A DNA stretch of 32,290 bases from an uncultured Lachnospiraceae bacterium. Its GTDB lineage: Bacteria; Bacillota; Clostridia; Lachnospirales; Lachnospiraceae. Under the pieces are notes generated by a model. The model did not search any database. It was not told where the DNA came from and worked only from the letters and a program-made list of their open reading frames with translations. The position numbers and the translations under genes were made by a program. Positions 17,960 to 26,781 of the stretch are shown piece after piece. The stretch lies in contig CANQDS010000022.1 in the NCBI GenBank assembly GCA_947593655.1, positions 1 through 32,290 of the forward strand. Direction: 5' to 3'. Numbering within the stretch: position 1 is the first letter of the stretch; each line of letters begins with the position of its first letter.

Positions 17960-17981
17960 AAGGGGCGCTGATGCGCCCCTT
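17960..17981. terminator. GC-rich hairpin after the methyltransferase gene
   Basis: AAGGGGCGC (17960-17968) pairs with GCGCCCCTT (17973-17981) around TGAT. It sits between convergent genes (methyltransferase and AAA ATPase). Strong stem, but the following bases are GCACGTTAAAAG on plus and TTAAAACG on minus, so the U-tract is poor. Confidence 0.6.
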
Positions 17982-18015
17982 GCACGTTAAAAGCATTTTC
18001 TGCTTCTTTCCACCA

Positions 18016-19368
18016 TCAAAATTTAAACTTTGCAATCCCGTAAACCGGAATGGTGATCATTCGGCCGGCCTTTCCTCCGTATGTCCCGCCTTTCGCATAC
18101 AAAACATAATCGGCCTTTTTCTTCTCCAGCGCCTCCGCTGCTGTCCGGCCGCTGTTTTTCCCGGATTTGACCTCAATGGCATAAGTTTGTTCGGAAGCAA
18201 GTTCTTTTACATAAAAATCAATTTCCCCGTTTCCGAGAGTCGCAAAAGCAGGTGTTTCCAGCGCAATCTCGCTCGGGTGCGCAATCCGCCGCCTAAGATC
18301 CAGATAGACAAAATTTTCATTGAGCAGGCCGGATACTGCTTCTTTCGGGACTCCGGCTTTCTCCAGAAAATATCCTGCAAGACCGACATCCATGAAGTAA
18401 CACCTTGCCTTTGCTTTAAAATCTAAAATACTGCAGCCGGGAAGTTTTCCGGCAAATCCTATGATCCCGGAGCTGTAAAGCCAGTCAATCGCCCGGTTTA
18501 CCGATGCCTTTGTGACATTGCTGGAGTAGTCCTTCACCACAATGCTCTGCAGTTCCTCGCTGAAACTGTCCTCTTTAAATCCCTTTTTTTCTTTCGCAAG
18601 GATACGGGCGACTCCCAGAAACAGGTTTTCATACGCCGCATCATCCAGAATATCCTCAAAATATCTCCTGCTCTCATTCGTGAAAAGCCGGATGATCTTA
18701 ATCAGTTCCGCCCGGCATTCCTGCATGGACGCTTTTTCCAGATAGCGCAGAACAACACCCGGATATCCGCCGATTGCACAGTAATCATAGTATAATTCCT
18801 GCAGTTTCTGATAAGTTCCGGCATCGCTTCCGCCATACAGATCCATCTGCTCGTACAGACCGCTGTAGCCAAGAGCATCCAGAAATTCCTCAAAATCCAG
18901 CGTACAGATTTCAAGAGCATCCAGATCTCCGGACGAATACTTAAATTCCGGTTTCAGTATCCGTCCGAGATAGCTTCCGGTTATGATGAAATCGCATTTC
19001 AGTGTGCGAGTAAATTCCCGGATACGGTTATAAATATCCGCCGACTCCTGGATCTCATCGAGGATTATGATCGTATCATCAGAATCTTCGAAATCAGGCT
19101 GGTATCTCTTGATCAGTTCCTGCATCGGATTCGGGAATCTTTTCCCGGCCTTCATTTCCTGCCACAATTCCCGGTACTGTTCCAAAAATAACTCCCCGGA
19201 AAGTTCCAGCAGATTAATGTATATTTTTTTCCGGTACTGTTCATCGGCGAACCGGTTCACAAGATACGTTTTGCCGACCTGTCTGGCCCCGGATACTTCC
19301 AGCGTAGAATGTCCCGGTCGTTTTTTCCATTCGGCCATCCTCAAATATGCTTTCCGCTTCAGATACAT
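18016..19368 (-). CDS. AAA ATPase with C-terminal DUF4143 domain
   Basis: The family is widespread in bacteria, with no settled function. Walker A is GARQVGKTY (residues 27-35), Walker B is IIILDE (about 100-105), and the region after it includes the arginine and sensor segments (IITGSYLGRIL). The C-terminal half resembles a PD-(D/E)xK nuclease-like fold: Asp384 in GEIDFYV, then Glu399 and Lys401 in AIEVKSGK. The start is the ATG at 19368, which begins MYLKRKAYL as in relatives and has an AAAGGAG site; the longer reading would add a 16-residue extension. It is a single-gene unit with no toxin or antitoxin partner visible. Confidence 0.85.
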   Translation of the reverse strand: MYLKRKAYLRMAEWKKRPGHSTLEVSGARQVGKTYLVNRFADEQYRKKIYINLLELSGELFLEQYRELWQEMKAGKRFPNPMQELIKRYQPDFEDSDDTIIILDEIQESADIYNRIREFTRTLKCDFIITGSYLGRILKPEFKYSSGDLDALEICTLDFEEFLDALGYSGLYEQMDLYGGSDAGTYQKLQELYYDYCAIGGYPGVVLRYLEKASMQECRAELIKIIRLFTNESRRYFEDILDDAAYENLFLGVARILAKEKKGFKEDSFSEELQSIVVKDYSSNVTKASVNRAIDWLYSSGIIGFAGKLPGCSILDFKAKARCYFMDVGLAGYFLEKAGVPKEAVSGLLNENFVYLDLRRRIAHPSEIALETPAFATLGNGEIDFYVKELASEQTYAIEVKSGKNSGRTAAEALEKKKADYVLYAKGGTYGGKAGRMITIPVYGIAKFKF

Positions 19369-19404
19369 CACAAATCCGCTCCTTTCCCGGCTCTCTGAAA
19401 TGCA

Positions 19405-19433
19405 AGTATAACACAAACAGCCGCTTTTGGCTA
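19405..19433 (-). promoter_or_regulatory. Candidate promoter of the AAA/DUF4143 gene
   Basis: TAGCCA (19428-19433), 17-bp spacer, TATACT (19405-19410) on the minus strand, about 37 nt upstream of the ATG. The -35 matches 4 of 6 consensus positions. Confidence 0.5.
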
Positions 19434-19437
19434 CTTT

Positions 19438-21951
19438 CTACTCACTCCGCAGCGCCGCCACCGGATCTTTCTTCGCCGCCTTTCTGGCCGGGATCAGCCC
19501 GCCGATAAACGTCAAAAGCACGCTTAAGGCAATCAGTATCAGCGCATCCTGCACCGGAAGGCTTGCGGAAATATCATTCGTTCCGGATGCAAAATGGATC
19601 ACCGCATTGACCGGAAGCAGAAACAGCGCTGTAATCAGCACGCCTAAAAGCCCGGCGCACATCCCGATGATCACGGTTTCCGCATTAAACACCTGGGAAA
19701 TATTCCGCTTCGACGCGCCTAACGCCCGCAGGATCCCGATCTCCTTCGTCCGTTCCAGAACGGAAATATAAGTAATGATACCGATCATCAGGGACGATAC
19801 GATCAGCGATACCGCCACAAATGCGATCAGCACATAAGAGATCACATCCACAATCGCCGTTGCCGCAGACACTAAAAGCTCGACAAAATCCGTATAAACC
19901 ACCCGGCTCTCCTCCGGCACCGAATCATTGTAATCCTCAATATATCCCGCAACCGCTTCCTTATCGTTAAAACTGTCCATGTAAATACGGATCGAAGACG
20001 GTTCTTCCGGATCCGAATAACCAAAGCTGTTTAGCAGCATCTTACGGCTTTCTTCATCCAGTTCCATTCCGGTCAGCACATTTTTCTCTTTCTCGGAAAG
20101 CTGCGCCTGTACCACCCGGCTTTCCTTTGCATAGGAGATCAGATAATCGTTGAGCCCGGAAATATAACCGATCGTTCCGTTCAGCGTCTGTTCGTCCGCA
20201 TCCTCCTTCGGACGGATGATCCCCGCCACCCGCAGTTTGAACGCTTCCGGGATCAGCTTCTGCACATCCGCCGAATTCTCATCTGTTCTGGAAAACAGCC
20301 CGTTGTCCTCTTCCGTATAGAGATCACATTCCGGAATCAGGTAAAAAGTCCGGCTGCAGAGCTCCTCATAACTCCAGTCATACGTTTCCGCCCTAAACGC
20401 CGCATCCTTCTGGGCCGCATTGATCAGGGCCGGATAATCTTTGGACGGAAGCAGCCCGAGTGCATACAGATTCTGCAGCGGGATCTCGTTCTTCCTGTCA
20501 AGGATCAGCACCACTTCCCCGGCGTCTTTCGGCCAATCGCCGTATGCGAGTTCATAATTCTTGGTGATTCCGGTACTGATCGATGCCTCGCCGTTCCCCG
20601 GAATCAGTTCCGTAAACAGGTTTCCGATCTCCATTCCGCTCCCCATCTCCATAGAGATCCCGGCATCTTCCGCCGCCTGTCCCATAGATAATTCCTGAGA
20701 AGTTCCCGGAATCCCGAGCCCGCTTCCGTCCAGATTGACCAGCTGCCCGTCCGGATCATACGCATAAGCGTGAAACGGCGTAGGATAGGAGTACACGATT
20801 CCGGTCTCGCCGAGATGCTCCCGGATCGGATTGTCCTCTTCCATCAGCCATTTCCGGAAATCCTTCAGGTTATTCTCCCGGATGCTCCCGTTGATCTGGC
20901 TGAGCACCTCCAAAGATTCCCCGCTGGAATAGATCCGGTTCGGATCGTGCTCTTTCTCCTCCTGCTCATAAAACGCGCCCGCAACCATGCCGTTCATATC
21001 GACCGTCTGCGCCTCGATCTCGATCGGATAGGAGGACATGGTATCCTTCTGCAGGTTTGTCATGTAGCTGTTGACGCCTGTCGAAAGCGCGAGGATCAAA
21101 GCGATCCCGATAATGCCGATGGAACCGGCAAACGAGGTCAGGATCGTTCTGCCTTTTTTCGTCCTGAGATTCTGGAAACTGAGCGCCAGCGATGTTGCAA
21201 ACGACATGGACGTCCGACCCGGCTTCTTCCCTTCCGGAATCGGAAACGCCGCGGTTTCCTCTGCTGCCGCCGGCTCATACGGATTGCTGTCGCCGACGAC
21301 CTGCCCGTCGTGCAGACGGATGATCCGGGTGGAATACGCCTCCGCCAGTTCCGCATTGTGCGTCACCATGATCACCAGACGTTCTTTTGCCACTTCTTTC
21401 AGCAGTTCCATGACCTGTTCGCTGGTATGGGAATCCAGCGCGCCGGTCGGCTCGTCCGCAAGCAGGATCGCCGGATCGTTGACCAGCGCCCGCGCAATCG
21501 CGACGCGCTGCATCTGCCCGCCGGACAGCTGATTCGGCCTCTTGCGGAGATGATCTCCCAGCCCGACTTCCCGCAGGGCGTTCTCCGCTCGCTTCCGGCG
21601 CTCCTTTTTCGATATTCCCGATATGGAAAGCGCCAGTTCCACATTGGCCAGAACCGTCTGGTGTCCGATGAGATGGTATCCCTGAAAAACAAAACCGATC
21701 GAATGGTTCCGGTAATAATCCCAATCCCGATCCTTATACATCCGGGTCGTCCGGCCGTCGATCAGAAGTTCTCCGCCGTCGCAGCGGTCCAGTCCTCCGA
21801 TAATGTTCAAAAGAGTCGTTTTCCCGGAACCGCTCGGCCCTAAAATGGACACAAATTCATTTTTTCGAAAATTTAAGGAGATCTGATTCAGCGCCATCTG
21901 AACCAGACCTCCCGTACAGTATCTTTTTGTCACTGTTTTCAGCTGTAACAT
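19438..21951 (-). CDS. ABC transporter, ATPase-FtsX-type permease fusion (MacB-like)
   Basis: The N-terminal ATPase (about 1-225) has Walker A GPSGSGKTT (38-46), signature LSGGQMQ (142-148), Walker B ILLADEPTGALD (162-173) and the H-loop histidine 198. A transmembrane segment (about 270-292) is followed by a large extracytoplasmic domain (about 295-690). Three C-terminal membrane segments occupy about 690-830, with ERTKEIGILRALGASKRNISQVF between the first two. This is the Type VII (MacB/LolCDE) architecture, used for lipoprotein, peptide or antimicrobial handling; the substrate is unknown. The single-polypeptide fusion of 837 residues is normal for MacB-like proteins. The promoter bears an 11-bp-phased direct repeat, suggesting induction. 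Confidence 0.93.
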   Translation of the reverse strand: MLQLKTVTKRYCTGGLVQMALNQISLNFRKNEFVSILGPSGSGKTTLLNIIGGLDRCDGGELLIDGRTTRMYKDRDWDYYRNHSIGFVFQGYHLIGHQTVLANVELALSISGISKKERRKRAENALREVGLGDHLRKRPNQLSGGQMQRVAIARALVNDPAILLADEPTGALDSHTSEQVMELLKEVAKERLVIMVTHNAELAEAYSTRIIRLHDGQVVGDSNPYEPAAAEETAAFPIPEGKKPGRTSMSFATSLALSFQNLRTKKGRTILTSFAGSIGIIGIALILALSTGVNSYMTNLQKDTMSSYPIEIEAQTVDMNGMVAGAFYEQEEKEHDPNRIYSSGESLEVLSQINGSIRENNLKDFRKWLMEEDNPIREHLGETGIVYSYPTPFHAYAYDPDGQLVNLDGSGLGIPGTSQELSMGQAAEDAGISMEMGSGMEIGNLFTELIPGNGEASISTGITKNYELAYGDWPKDAGEVVLILDRKNEIPLQNLYALGLLPSKDYPALINAAQKDAAFRAETYDWSYEELCSRTFYLIPECDLYTEEDNGLFSRTDENSADVQKLIPEAFKLRVAGIIRPKEDADEQTLNGTIGYISGLNDYLISYAKESRVVQAQLSEKEKNVLTGMELDEESRKMLLNSFGYSDPEEPSSIRIYMDSFNDKEAVAGYIEDYNDSVPEESRVVYTDFVELLVSAATAIVDVISYVLIAFVAVSLIVSSLMIGIITYISVLERTKEIGILRALGASKRNISQVFNAETVIIGMCAGLLGVLITALFLLPVNAVIHFASGTNDISASLPVQDALILIALSVLLTFIGGLIPARKAAKKDPVAALRSE

Positions 21952-21981
21952 AAATAGTTCCTCCTCTTCCTTGCTGGGAAC

Positions 21982-22013
21982 AGTATAACAGCCTTTTCTT
22001 AAATTAATCTTAA
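21982..22013 (-). promoter_or_regulatory. ABC transporter promoter with response-regulator-type repeats
   Basis: On the minus strand the -10 is TATACT (21982-21987). In place of a good -35 there are two TTAAGA units at 22008-22013 and 21997-22002, spaced by 11 bp. Such 11-bp spacing of two half-sites over the -35 is typical of OmpR/PhoB-family activators. No two-component genes lie nearby. Confidence 0.6.
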
Positions 22014-22052
22014 CACCCGCTTATCTTTCATTAAAGCTTTCCGGAAAACTTT

Positions 22053-22994
22053 TTACAGCATTTTTTTCTTGCGGAGCACAAACAGCGTCACGATGCAGAC
22101 CAGAAGCGTCAGGATACAAATAATGAAAAATCCGAACGGTGCCCCCGCAAACGGCATCCAGCGCTCGTCCACATTCATTCCGTACAGTCCGGAAATAACG
22201 GTCGGGATCGCCATGACAAGCGTAATGGACGTCAGATATTTCATGACGTTGTTCAGCCGGTTATCAATCACGGAAGACATCAGTTCCCGTGTACCGTTGA
22301 TAATATCGCGGTAGATCATGGTCATCTCGATCGCCTGCTTATTTTCGACGATCACATCGCCCAGCAGTTCCTTATCCTCCGGATACTGTTCCAGCCGCTT
22401 ATAGCGCGTCAGGCGGTCCAATACCACGCCGTTTGCCCGAAGGGAAGTCGCAAAATAAACCAGTGTCGATTCCAGTTCATGCAGGGCGATCAGATCCTCT
22501 TCCTGCGTATCATTCGCAACCCGCTCTTCAATTTCCGTGCGCCGCTTATCGATAATGCGCAGATTGCTCTGGTAGAGCACCGAAATCCGGTACAGGATCT
22601 GGTAAACAAAACGCAGTTTTTTCTTCGTGCTGAATTCCTTCACGCGGTTATTCATAAACGCCTGCAGCACCGGCGTATCCTCGGTGCATACCGTCACGAT
22701 CTCATCGGCCGTCAGGATAATGCCCAGCGGGATTGTCGTGTAGGTTTCCTTTTCATGCCGGATCTCAATGCTCGGAATATCCACGAGGATCAGCGTATAC
22801 CCGTCCTGCAGCTCGATACGGGAGCTTTCCTCCTCATCCAGAGCCGCCAGCACGTCTTCGATATCGATATTCAGTTCTTCCGCGACCAGCTGGCCTTCCG
22901 CAACGCTGGGATTGACCATCTGGATCCATACGCCGTTTGATATGTTTTTTTCCTCATGGATCTGCTTGTCATCCGTTCTGTAATACTTAACCAT
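22053..22994 (-). CDS. corA: CorA-family divalent cation (Mg2+) transporter
   Basis: Pentameric membrane channel for Mg2+ (or Co2+/Ni2+). A long cytoplasmic N-terminal domain (about 1-250) is followed by two C-terminal membrane helices, with the signature YGMN at 271-274 at the end of the first. The loop after it reads VDERWMPF. The C-terminus is KKKML. Length 313 is normal. The gene starts 23 nt after the upstream DHHW gene and looks co-transcribed. Whether it is linked functionally to the envelope genes is unknown. Confidence 0.92.
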   Translation of the reverse strand: MVKYYRTDDKQIHEEKNISNGVWIQMVNPSVAEGQLVAEELNIDIEDVLAALDEEESSRIELQDGYTLILVDIPSIEIRHEKETYTTIPLGIILTADEIVTVCTEDTPVLQAFMNNRVKEFSTKKKLRFVYQILYRISVLYQSNLRIIDKRRTEIEERVANDTQEEDLIALHELESTLVYFATSLRANGVVLDRLTRYKRLEQYPEDKELLGDVIVENKQAIEMTMIYRDIINGTRELMSSVIDNRLNNVMKYLTSITLVMAIPTVISGLYGMNVDERWMPFAGAPFGFFIICILTLLVCIVTLFVLRKKKML

Positions 22995-23017
22995 ATGGCA
23001 TCTCCTCTATAAACGGT

Positions 23018-24160
23018 TTAAAGCACGCCCTGCAGCTGCCCCACCAGATATTGGTTCCGGATCATGGACAGATTGTTGATCACAAGAACGTCCTTCGCCC
23101 CTTTTTCTTTCGCAAAAGCAGCGACGTTTCCCGTCCAGTAACGGTAGTCGATGACATAGACCGTCTGGTAATGGTCGATCAGAAACGGCACGAATGCATT
23201 CCCGAACGATTCTTTTACCACAACGCAGCTGCTCCCGTCCGCCAGATCTGAATTTGTGATCACGGTCAGCGGATTGTCCCCTGCGATAAACGTACTGTAT
23301 TTCAGGCTCGCACTATAATCTGTCACATCGTTGATGACCGGCCAGTCATACTCGTTCCCGCTTGTTTCCGTCACATGCATGGACGCATTGCAGTTCGGCT
23401 GGTAAGCGTGGATCGTATCCGGATTCGCGCCCAGTTCCGCATCGTTATCGGTATCCTTATAAAACGAACCCAGAAAGCCCGGATAATCCACCGTCGCGTA
23501 AGAATTGATCTCTTCCGCCTGGATTCCTTTCACCTTGCAGTAATCCTGATACGCATAATACGCACCAAGCGGCGTCCAGTGGTGGTCGGTGCGGTAATAA
23601 ATATATTCCGTCCGGTGCGCCATCAGGGAATTGTAAATATCCACCTTTTTGACATCGCCGCTTAACATTCCGAAAACGGAATCCATCGCCGCCCGCTGAT
23701 CAGAAGAACTGATCTCATCCCTGCGGTTATCCGGGAATGTGATCCCGCTGCTCAGCGGGATAATGATATTATACACCTCCGCAGAACCTTTCAGTTCCGC
23801 GGCAAGCTGATTGACCGAGTCCGCATAAACGCTCCCCGTCTCTTCCCGATAGGTAAACAGTTCATACGCCGTATCCCCGATCGCAACGACTGCGCCGTAA
23901 TCTTTGATCTGCCCGTCAAAACGGATCTCCTGAAAAGTTTCTGCTTCCGGCACGTTCCCCTCCGGTTCCGCTTCCTCCGTTCCGGCATTTTCTGTTCCCG
24001 CATCTTCCGTTTCCGCATCCTGCTCGGAAACTTCTTCCCCGCTCTGGGATGCAGGCTCCTTCTTATTCTTCCCGTCCTTTTTGCCGCAGCCCGCCGCCAG
24101 CATCAAAACCAAGATAAACGCCAGCAGACAGGAAAACCGTGCAAAGCTTTTCCTCTTCAT
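23018..24160 (-). CDS. DHHW family lipoprotein (AlgJ/AlgX-like)
   Basis: Signal peptide with lipobox LAAGC (Cys25), then an acidic low-complexity linker (about 26-78, Glu/Ala/Thr-rich) and the DHHW domain (about 80-380). The motif RTDHHWT (Asp192, His194) and the later KESFGNAF with Ser318 match the Ser-His-Asp arrangement of AlgJ and AlgX SGNH-type acetyltransferases. Predicted to act outside the membrane, passing acyl groups from a membrane O-acyltransferase to a surface polymer. It lies just downstream of a second DHHW gene and MBOAT. The actual substrate is unknown. Confidence 0.9.
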   Translation of the reverse strand: MKRKSFARFSCLLAFILVLMLAAGCGKKDGKNKKEPASQSGEEVSEQDAETEDAGTENAGTEEAEPEGNVPEAETFQEIRFDGQIKDYGAVVAIGDTAYELFTYREETGSVYADSVNQLAAELKGSAEVYNIIIPLSSGITFPDNRRDEISSSDQRAAMDSVFGMLSGDVKKVDIYNSLMAHRTEYIYYRTDHHWTPLGAYYAYQDYCKVKGIQAEEINSYATVDYPGFLGSFYKDTDNDAELGANPDTIHAYQPNCNASMHVTETSGNEYDWPVINDVTDYSASLKYSTFIAGDNPLTVITNSDLADGSSCVVVKESFGNAFVPFLIDHYQTVYVIDYRYWTGNVAAFAKEKGAKDVLVINNLSMIRNQYLVGQLQGVL

Positions 24161-24177
24161 CCTCAGTTCCTCCCCGG

Positions 24178-25326
24178 TTATGGATTCGATAATTGATACA
24201 GGTTCTTATCGGAAATAAAATTGGAAATATTGTAAAGCACCAGCACATCCGTGATCGAATGTTCTTTCCGGTATTCCGCCAGATCCCCCTTGTAATAACG
24301 GAGATCGATCATATAGATATTATCATATTCCTCCGCGATCAGGGGAACAAACGCATTGGCAAACGAATCCTTGATCAGCAGCAGATTCCCTTTCCCTCCG
24401 CCGGAAGATTCCTGACAGATCTGTACTTCGCCGTAATTTCCGCCGAAAAAGTACGCATACTTATCCTTTTCCTGAAGCTTCTGCGGCTGGTAGAAACCGC
24501 TAAGCTCCGTTCCGTCCGCCGTCACGCGAAATACTGCTGCGCTACCCTTCCTATCCAATGTCCAGATCCGGTCATAGGCCGAATCATAATCCAGGATCTT
24601 CGAGTAGAGGCTGCCCCGGAACGAGTCTGTCACTACTGTCTTTTCATAGGCATCCTCTCCCAGAAACTCATGCCCGGTCGCCCTGCACCACTCCTCATAC
24701 GCCAGAAACGCCCCGTCCGTCGTCCAGTGGTGGTCGGTGCGGTAATAGATCTCACGGTTCGTATGCGCCTTTAGGATATCCCGCACGTCAATGAAATTGC
24801 AGTCATCCACCGCTTCCTTCACCTGCGAAATGCAACCCTCCTGGTCAAACAGAATCGCATGATCCGGAAGCTCTTCCTTTAAGACCAGCCCCGACGTCGG
24901 CACCAGAAGGAACGAAAGCCGGGTGGGATCCATGTCCCCGGAACAACTCTCAAAAAAATCCTTTACCGCCTGCGTATTGCGCGCAAAAAGCCTCTCATCC
25001 ACATCTTCCGGCAGGATCTTCTCGAAATCATATCCGTTCTTCCCTACATACGCCCCGCCGATATCCGTATCGCGGCAGGCTTTCTGGACCGCCGTCTTGA
25101 TCGTGATCCACTGGTCGCGCAGCAGCATCTGGTCATTCAGATAGGATTCCAGTTTCTCCTGAAATTTTCCGCTCATAAAATTGTCGATTGAAAACTTCGG
25201 TTTTTCCGCAAGGTAACGGTTTTCGTTCTCGGAAAACTCCCGGTCTTCGGCCAGCCACCCGCCGACCGAAAGAAAACCGATCACCAGAAGAAAGGCCAAA
25301 GCCGGGATCAGCTTTGTTTTTTTCAA
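24178..25326 (-). CDS. DHHW family membrane-anchored protein (AlgJ/AlgX-like)
   Basis: N-terminal hydrophobic anchor (about 6-25, IPALAFLLVIGFLSVGGWLA), a linker with FSENENRYLAEKPKF, then the DHHW domain. RTDHHWT gives Asp198 and His200; KDSFANAF gives Ser321. Compared with the downstream paralogue it keeps the family N-terminal REFSENENRYLA signature and lacks a lipobox. Starts 11 nt after the MBOAT stop and ends 17 nt before the next DHHW gene. Two DHHW paralogues in tandem suggest different subcellular placement or different acceptors. Confidence 0.9.
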   Translation of the reverse strand: MKKTKLIPALAFLLVIGFLSVGGWLAEDREFSENENRYLAEKPKFSIDNFMSGKFQEKLESYLNDQMLLRDQWITIKTAVQKACRDTDIGGAYVGKNGYDFEKILPEDVDERLFARNTQAVKDFFESCSGDMDPTRLSFLLVPTSGLVLKEELPDHAILFDQEGCISQVKEAVDDCNFIDVRDILKAHTNREIYYRTDHHWTTDGAFLAYEEWCRATGHEFLGEDAYEKTVVTDSFRGSLYSKILDYDSAYDRIWTLDRKGSAAVFRVTADGTELSGFYQPQKLQEKDKYAYFFGGNYGEVQICQESSGGGKGNLLLIKDSFANAFVPLIAEEYDNIYMIDLRYYKGDLAEYRKEHSITDVLVLYNISNFISDKNLYQLSNP

Positions 25327-25337
25327 AAATCACACCT

Positions 25338-26750
25338 CTAAAAACGAAAATATAAAAACGGATTGTAACTGTCCCCCGCCAGAAACGCAAAAGAAACAAC
25401 CAGCAACACGATCATCACAACACTCTTTGCCAGATCCGCCGCCGCAGATTCCCGCAGTCCTTTTCCAAACGGGATCCGGGCGAAAAGCGGCCGAAGATCG
25501 ATCGAACACAGCACCAGAACCGCAAATAAAACGGCGTTGCAGGAAAGATAATACCAGAAATTCCCATCGATCAGCGGCGCTCCCACGCCGAACATCGTCT
25601 TCAGATACGCCGCCATTTCCCCGAAGTCCGTCTGCGCAAACAGCATCCAGCCCAAAACCACCAGAAACATCGTATAAATATGCCCGAATACCGGATGGGC
25701 GCGGCGCCCGCGGCTGCCGAAAACGAGTTTCTCCAGGATCAGAAGGATCCCGTAATACAGTCCCCACAGGACAAAATTCCAGCTTGCGCCATGCCAGAGC
25801 CCGGTCAGCATCCAGACCGCCAGAAGATTGAAGATCTGGCGTTTCGCTCCTTTCCGGTTCCCGCCGAGCGGGATATAAACATATTCCCGGAACCACGATC
25901 CCAGCGAAATATGCCATCTGCGCCAGAATTCCGTAATGCTTTTGGACATATACGGGAAATGAAAGTTCTCCAGAAAATGAAAACCGAACATCCGCCCCAG
26001 ACCGATCGCCATATCCGAGTAGCCGGAAAAATCGAAATAGATCTGGAACGTATACGCGGCCGCTCCCAGCCACGCCGAAGCCGTTGAAATCTGACTGCTC
26101 TGGGAAATTGCCGTCCACAGGCTCCCGATCTGGTTCGCAAGAATCACTTTTTTCGCAAGACCTACGGAAAACCGGAAAGCGCCTTCCCCAAAATCCGTAA
26201 GCGAACCGCGCCGCCCGGACAGTTCATCCGCGATCGTTTTATACTGCACGATCGGCCCCGCGATCAGCTGCGGGAACAGCACCACATAAGTTGCAAAATT
26301 CAATATATTTTTCTGTGCCGGAACGACGCCCCGGTAAACATCGATCGTATAGGACATCGTCTGGAAGGTATAAAAGGAAATTCCGATCGGCAGCGCAATA
26401 TACAGAAGCGACAAACCGGCTCCCGTCAGCGAATTCACTGTCCCGATCAGAAAATCCGTGTATTTGAAAAATCCCAGAATGCCGAGATTTCCGCATACAT
26501 CGATCACTAAAAAAAGTTTTGCCTTTCCTGCAGCGCCTTTCTTCTTAAAATGCGCGATCAGCCTTCCGTTCGTGTAATCAAACACCGTCGAAAACAGCAT
26601 GATCAGGACATAAACCGGTTCGCCCCATGCATAGAACAAAAGACTTGCCAAAAGCAGCACCAGATTGCGCAGCTTCGCCGGACAGATGTAATAAAGAAGC
26701 AGCACCAACGGCAGAAAAGCAAACAAAAATACAAAACTGCTGAATACCAT
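25338..26750 (-). CDS. MBOAT family O-acyltransferase (AlgI/PatA-like)
   Basis: Polytopic membrane protein (about ten helices, 470 residues) that moves an acyl group across the membrane. Motifs: FDFSGYSDMAIG (239-250), WRRWHISLGSWFREYVYIPLGGNRKG (276-301) with His280, and the second conserved catalytic histidine His320 in LTGLWHGASWNF. This pattern marks the AlgI subclass. It is followed by two DHHW genes, the pairing known for alginate and cell-wall acetylation. The substrate polymer is unknown. Confidence 0.95.
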   Translation of the reverse strand: MVFSSFVFLFAFLPLVLLLYYICPAKLRNLVLLLASLLFYAWGEPVYVLIMLFSTVFDYTNGRLIAHFKKKGAAGKAKLFLVIDVCGNLGILGFFKYTDFLIGTVNSLTGAGLSLLYIALPIGISFYTFQTMSYTIDVYRGVVPAQKNILNFATYVVLFPQLIAGPIVQYKTIADELSGRRGSLTDFGEGAFRFSVGLAKKVILANQIGSLWTAISQSSQISTASAWLGAAAYTFQIYFDFSGYSDMAIGLGRMFGFHFLENFHFPYMSKSITEFWRRWHISLGSWFREYVYIPLGGNRKGAKRQIFNLLAVWMLTGLWHGASWNFVLWGLYYGILLILEKLVFGSRGRRAHPVFGHIYTMFLVVLGWMLFAQTDFGEMAAYLKTMFGVGAPLIDGNFWYYLSCNAVLFAVLVLCSIDLRPLFARIPFGKGLRESAAADLAKSVVMIVLLVVSFAFLAGDSYNPFLYFRF

Positions 26751-26781
26751 CCTATTTCCCCAAAATCCCCGGCAATGCCTG

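Noticed and set aside
20770-21843. Plus-strand open frame of 357 codons
   Set aside because: Antisense to the ABC ATPase domain, with Arg/His-rich composition and no family motif.
22020-22052. Near-palindrome after corA as a terminator
   Set aside because: The stem has no loop beyond CCGG and no T-run follows on the minus strand, so support is too weak.
25330-26118. Minus-strand open frame of 262 codons within the MBOAT gene
   Set aside because: Out of frame with the MBOAT gene, which has all family motifs.
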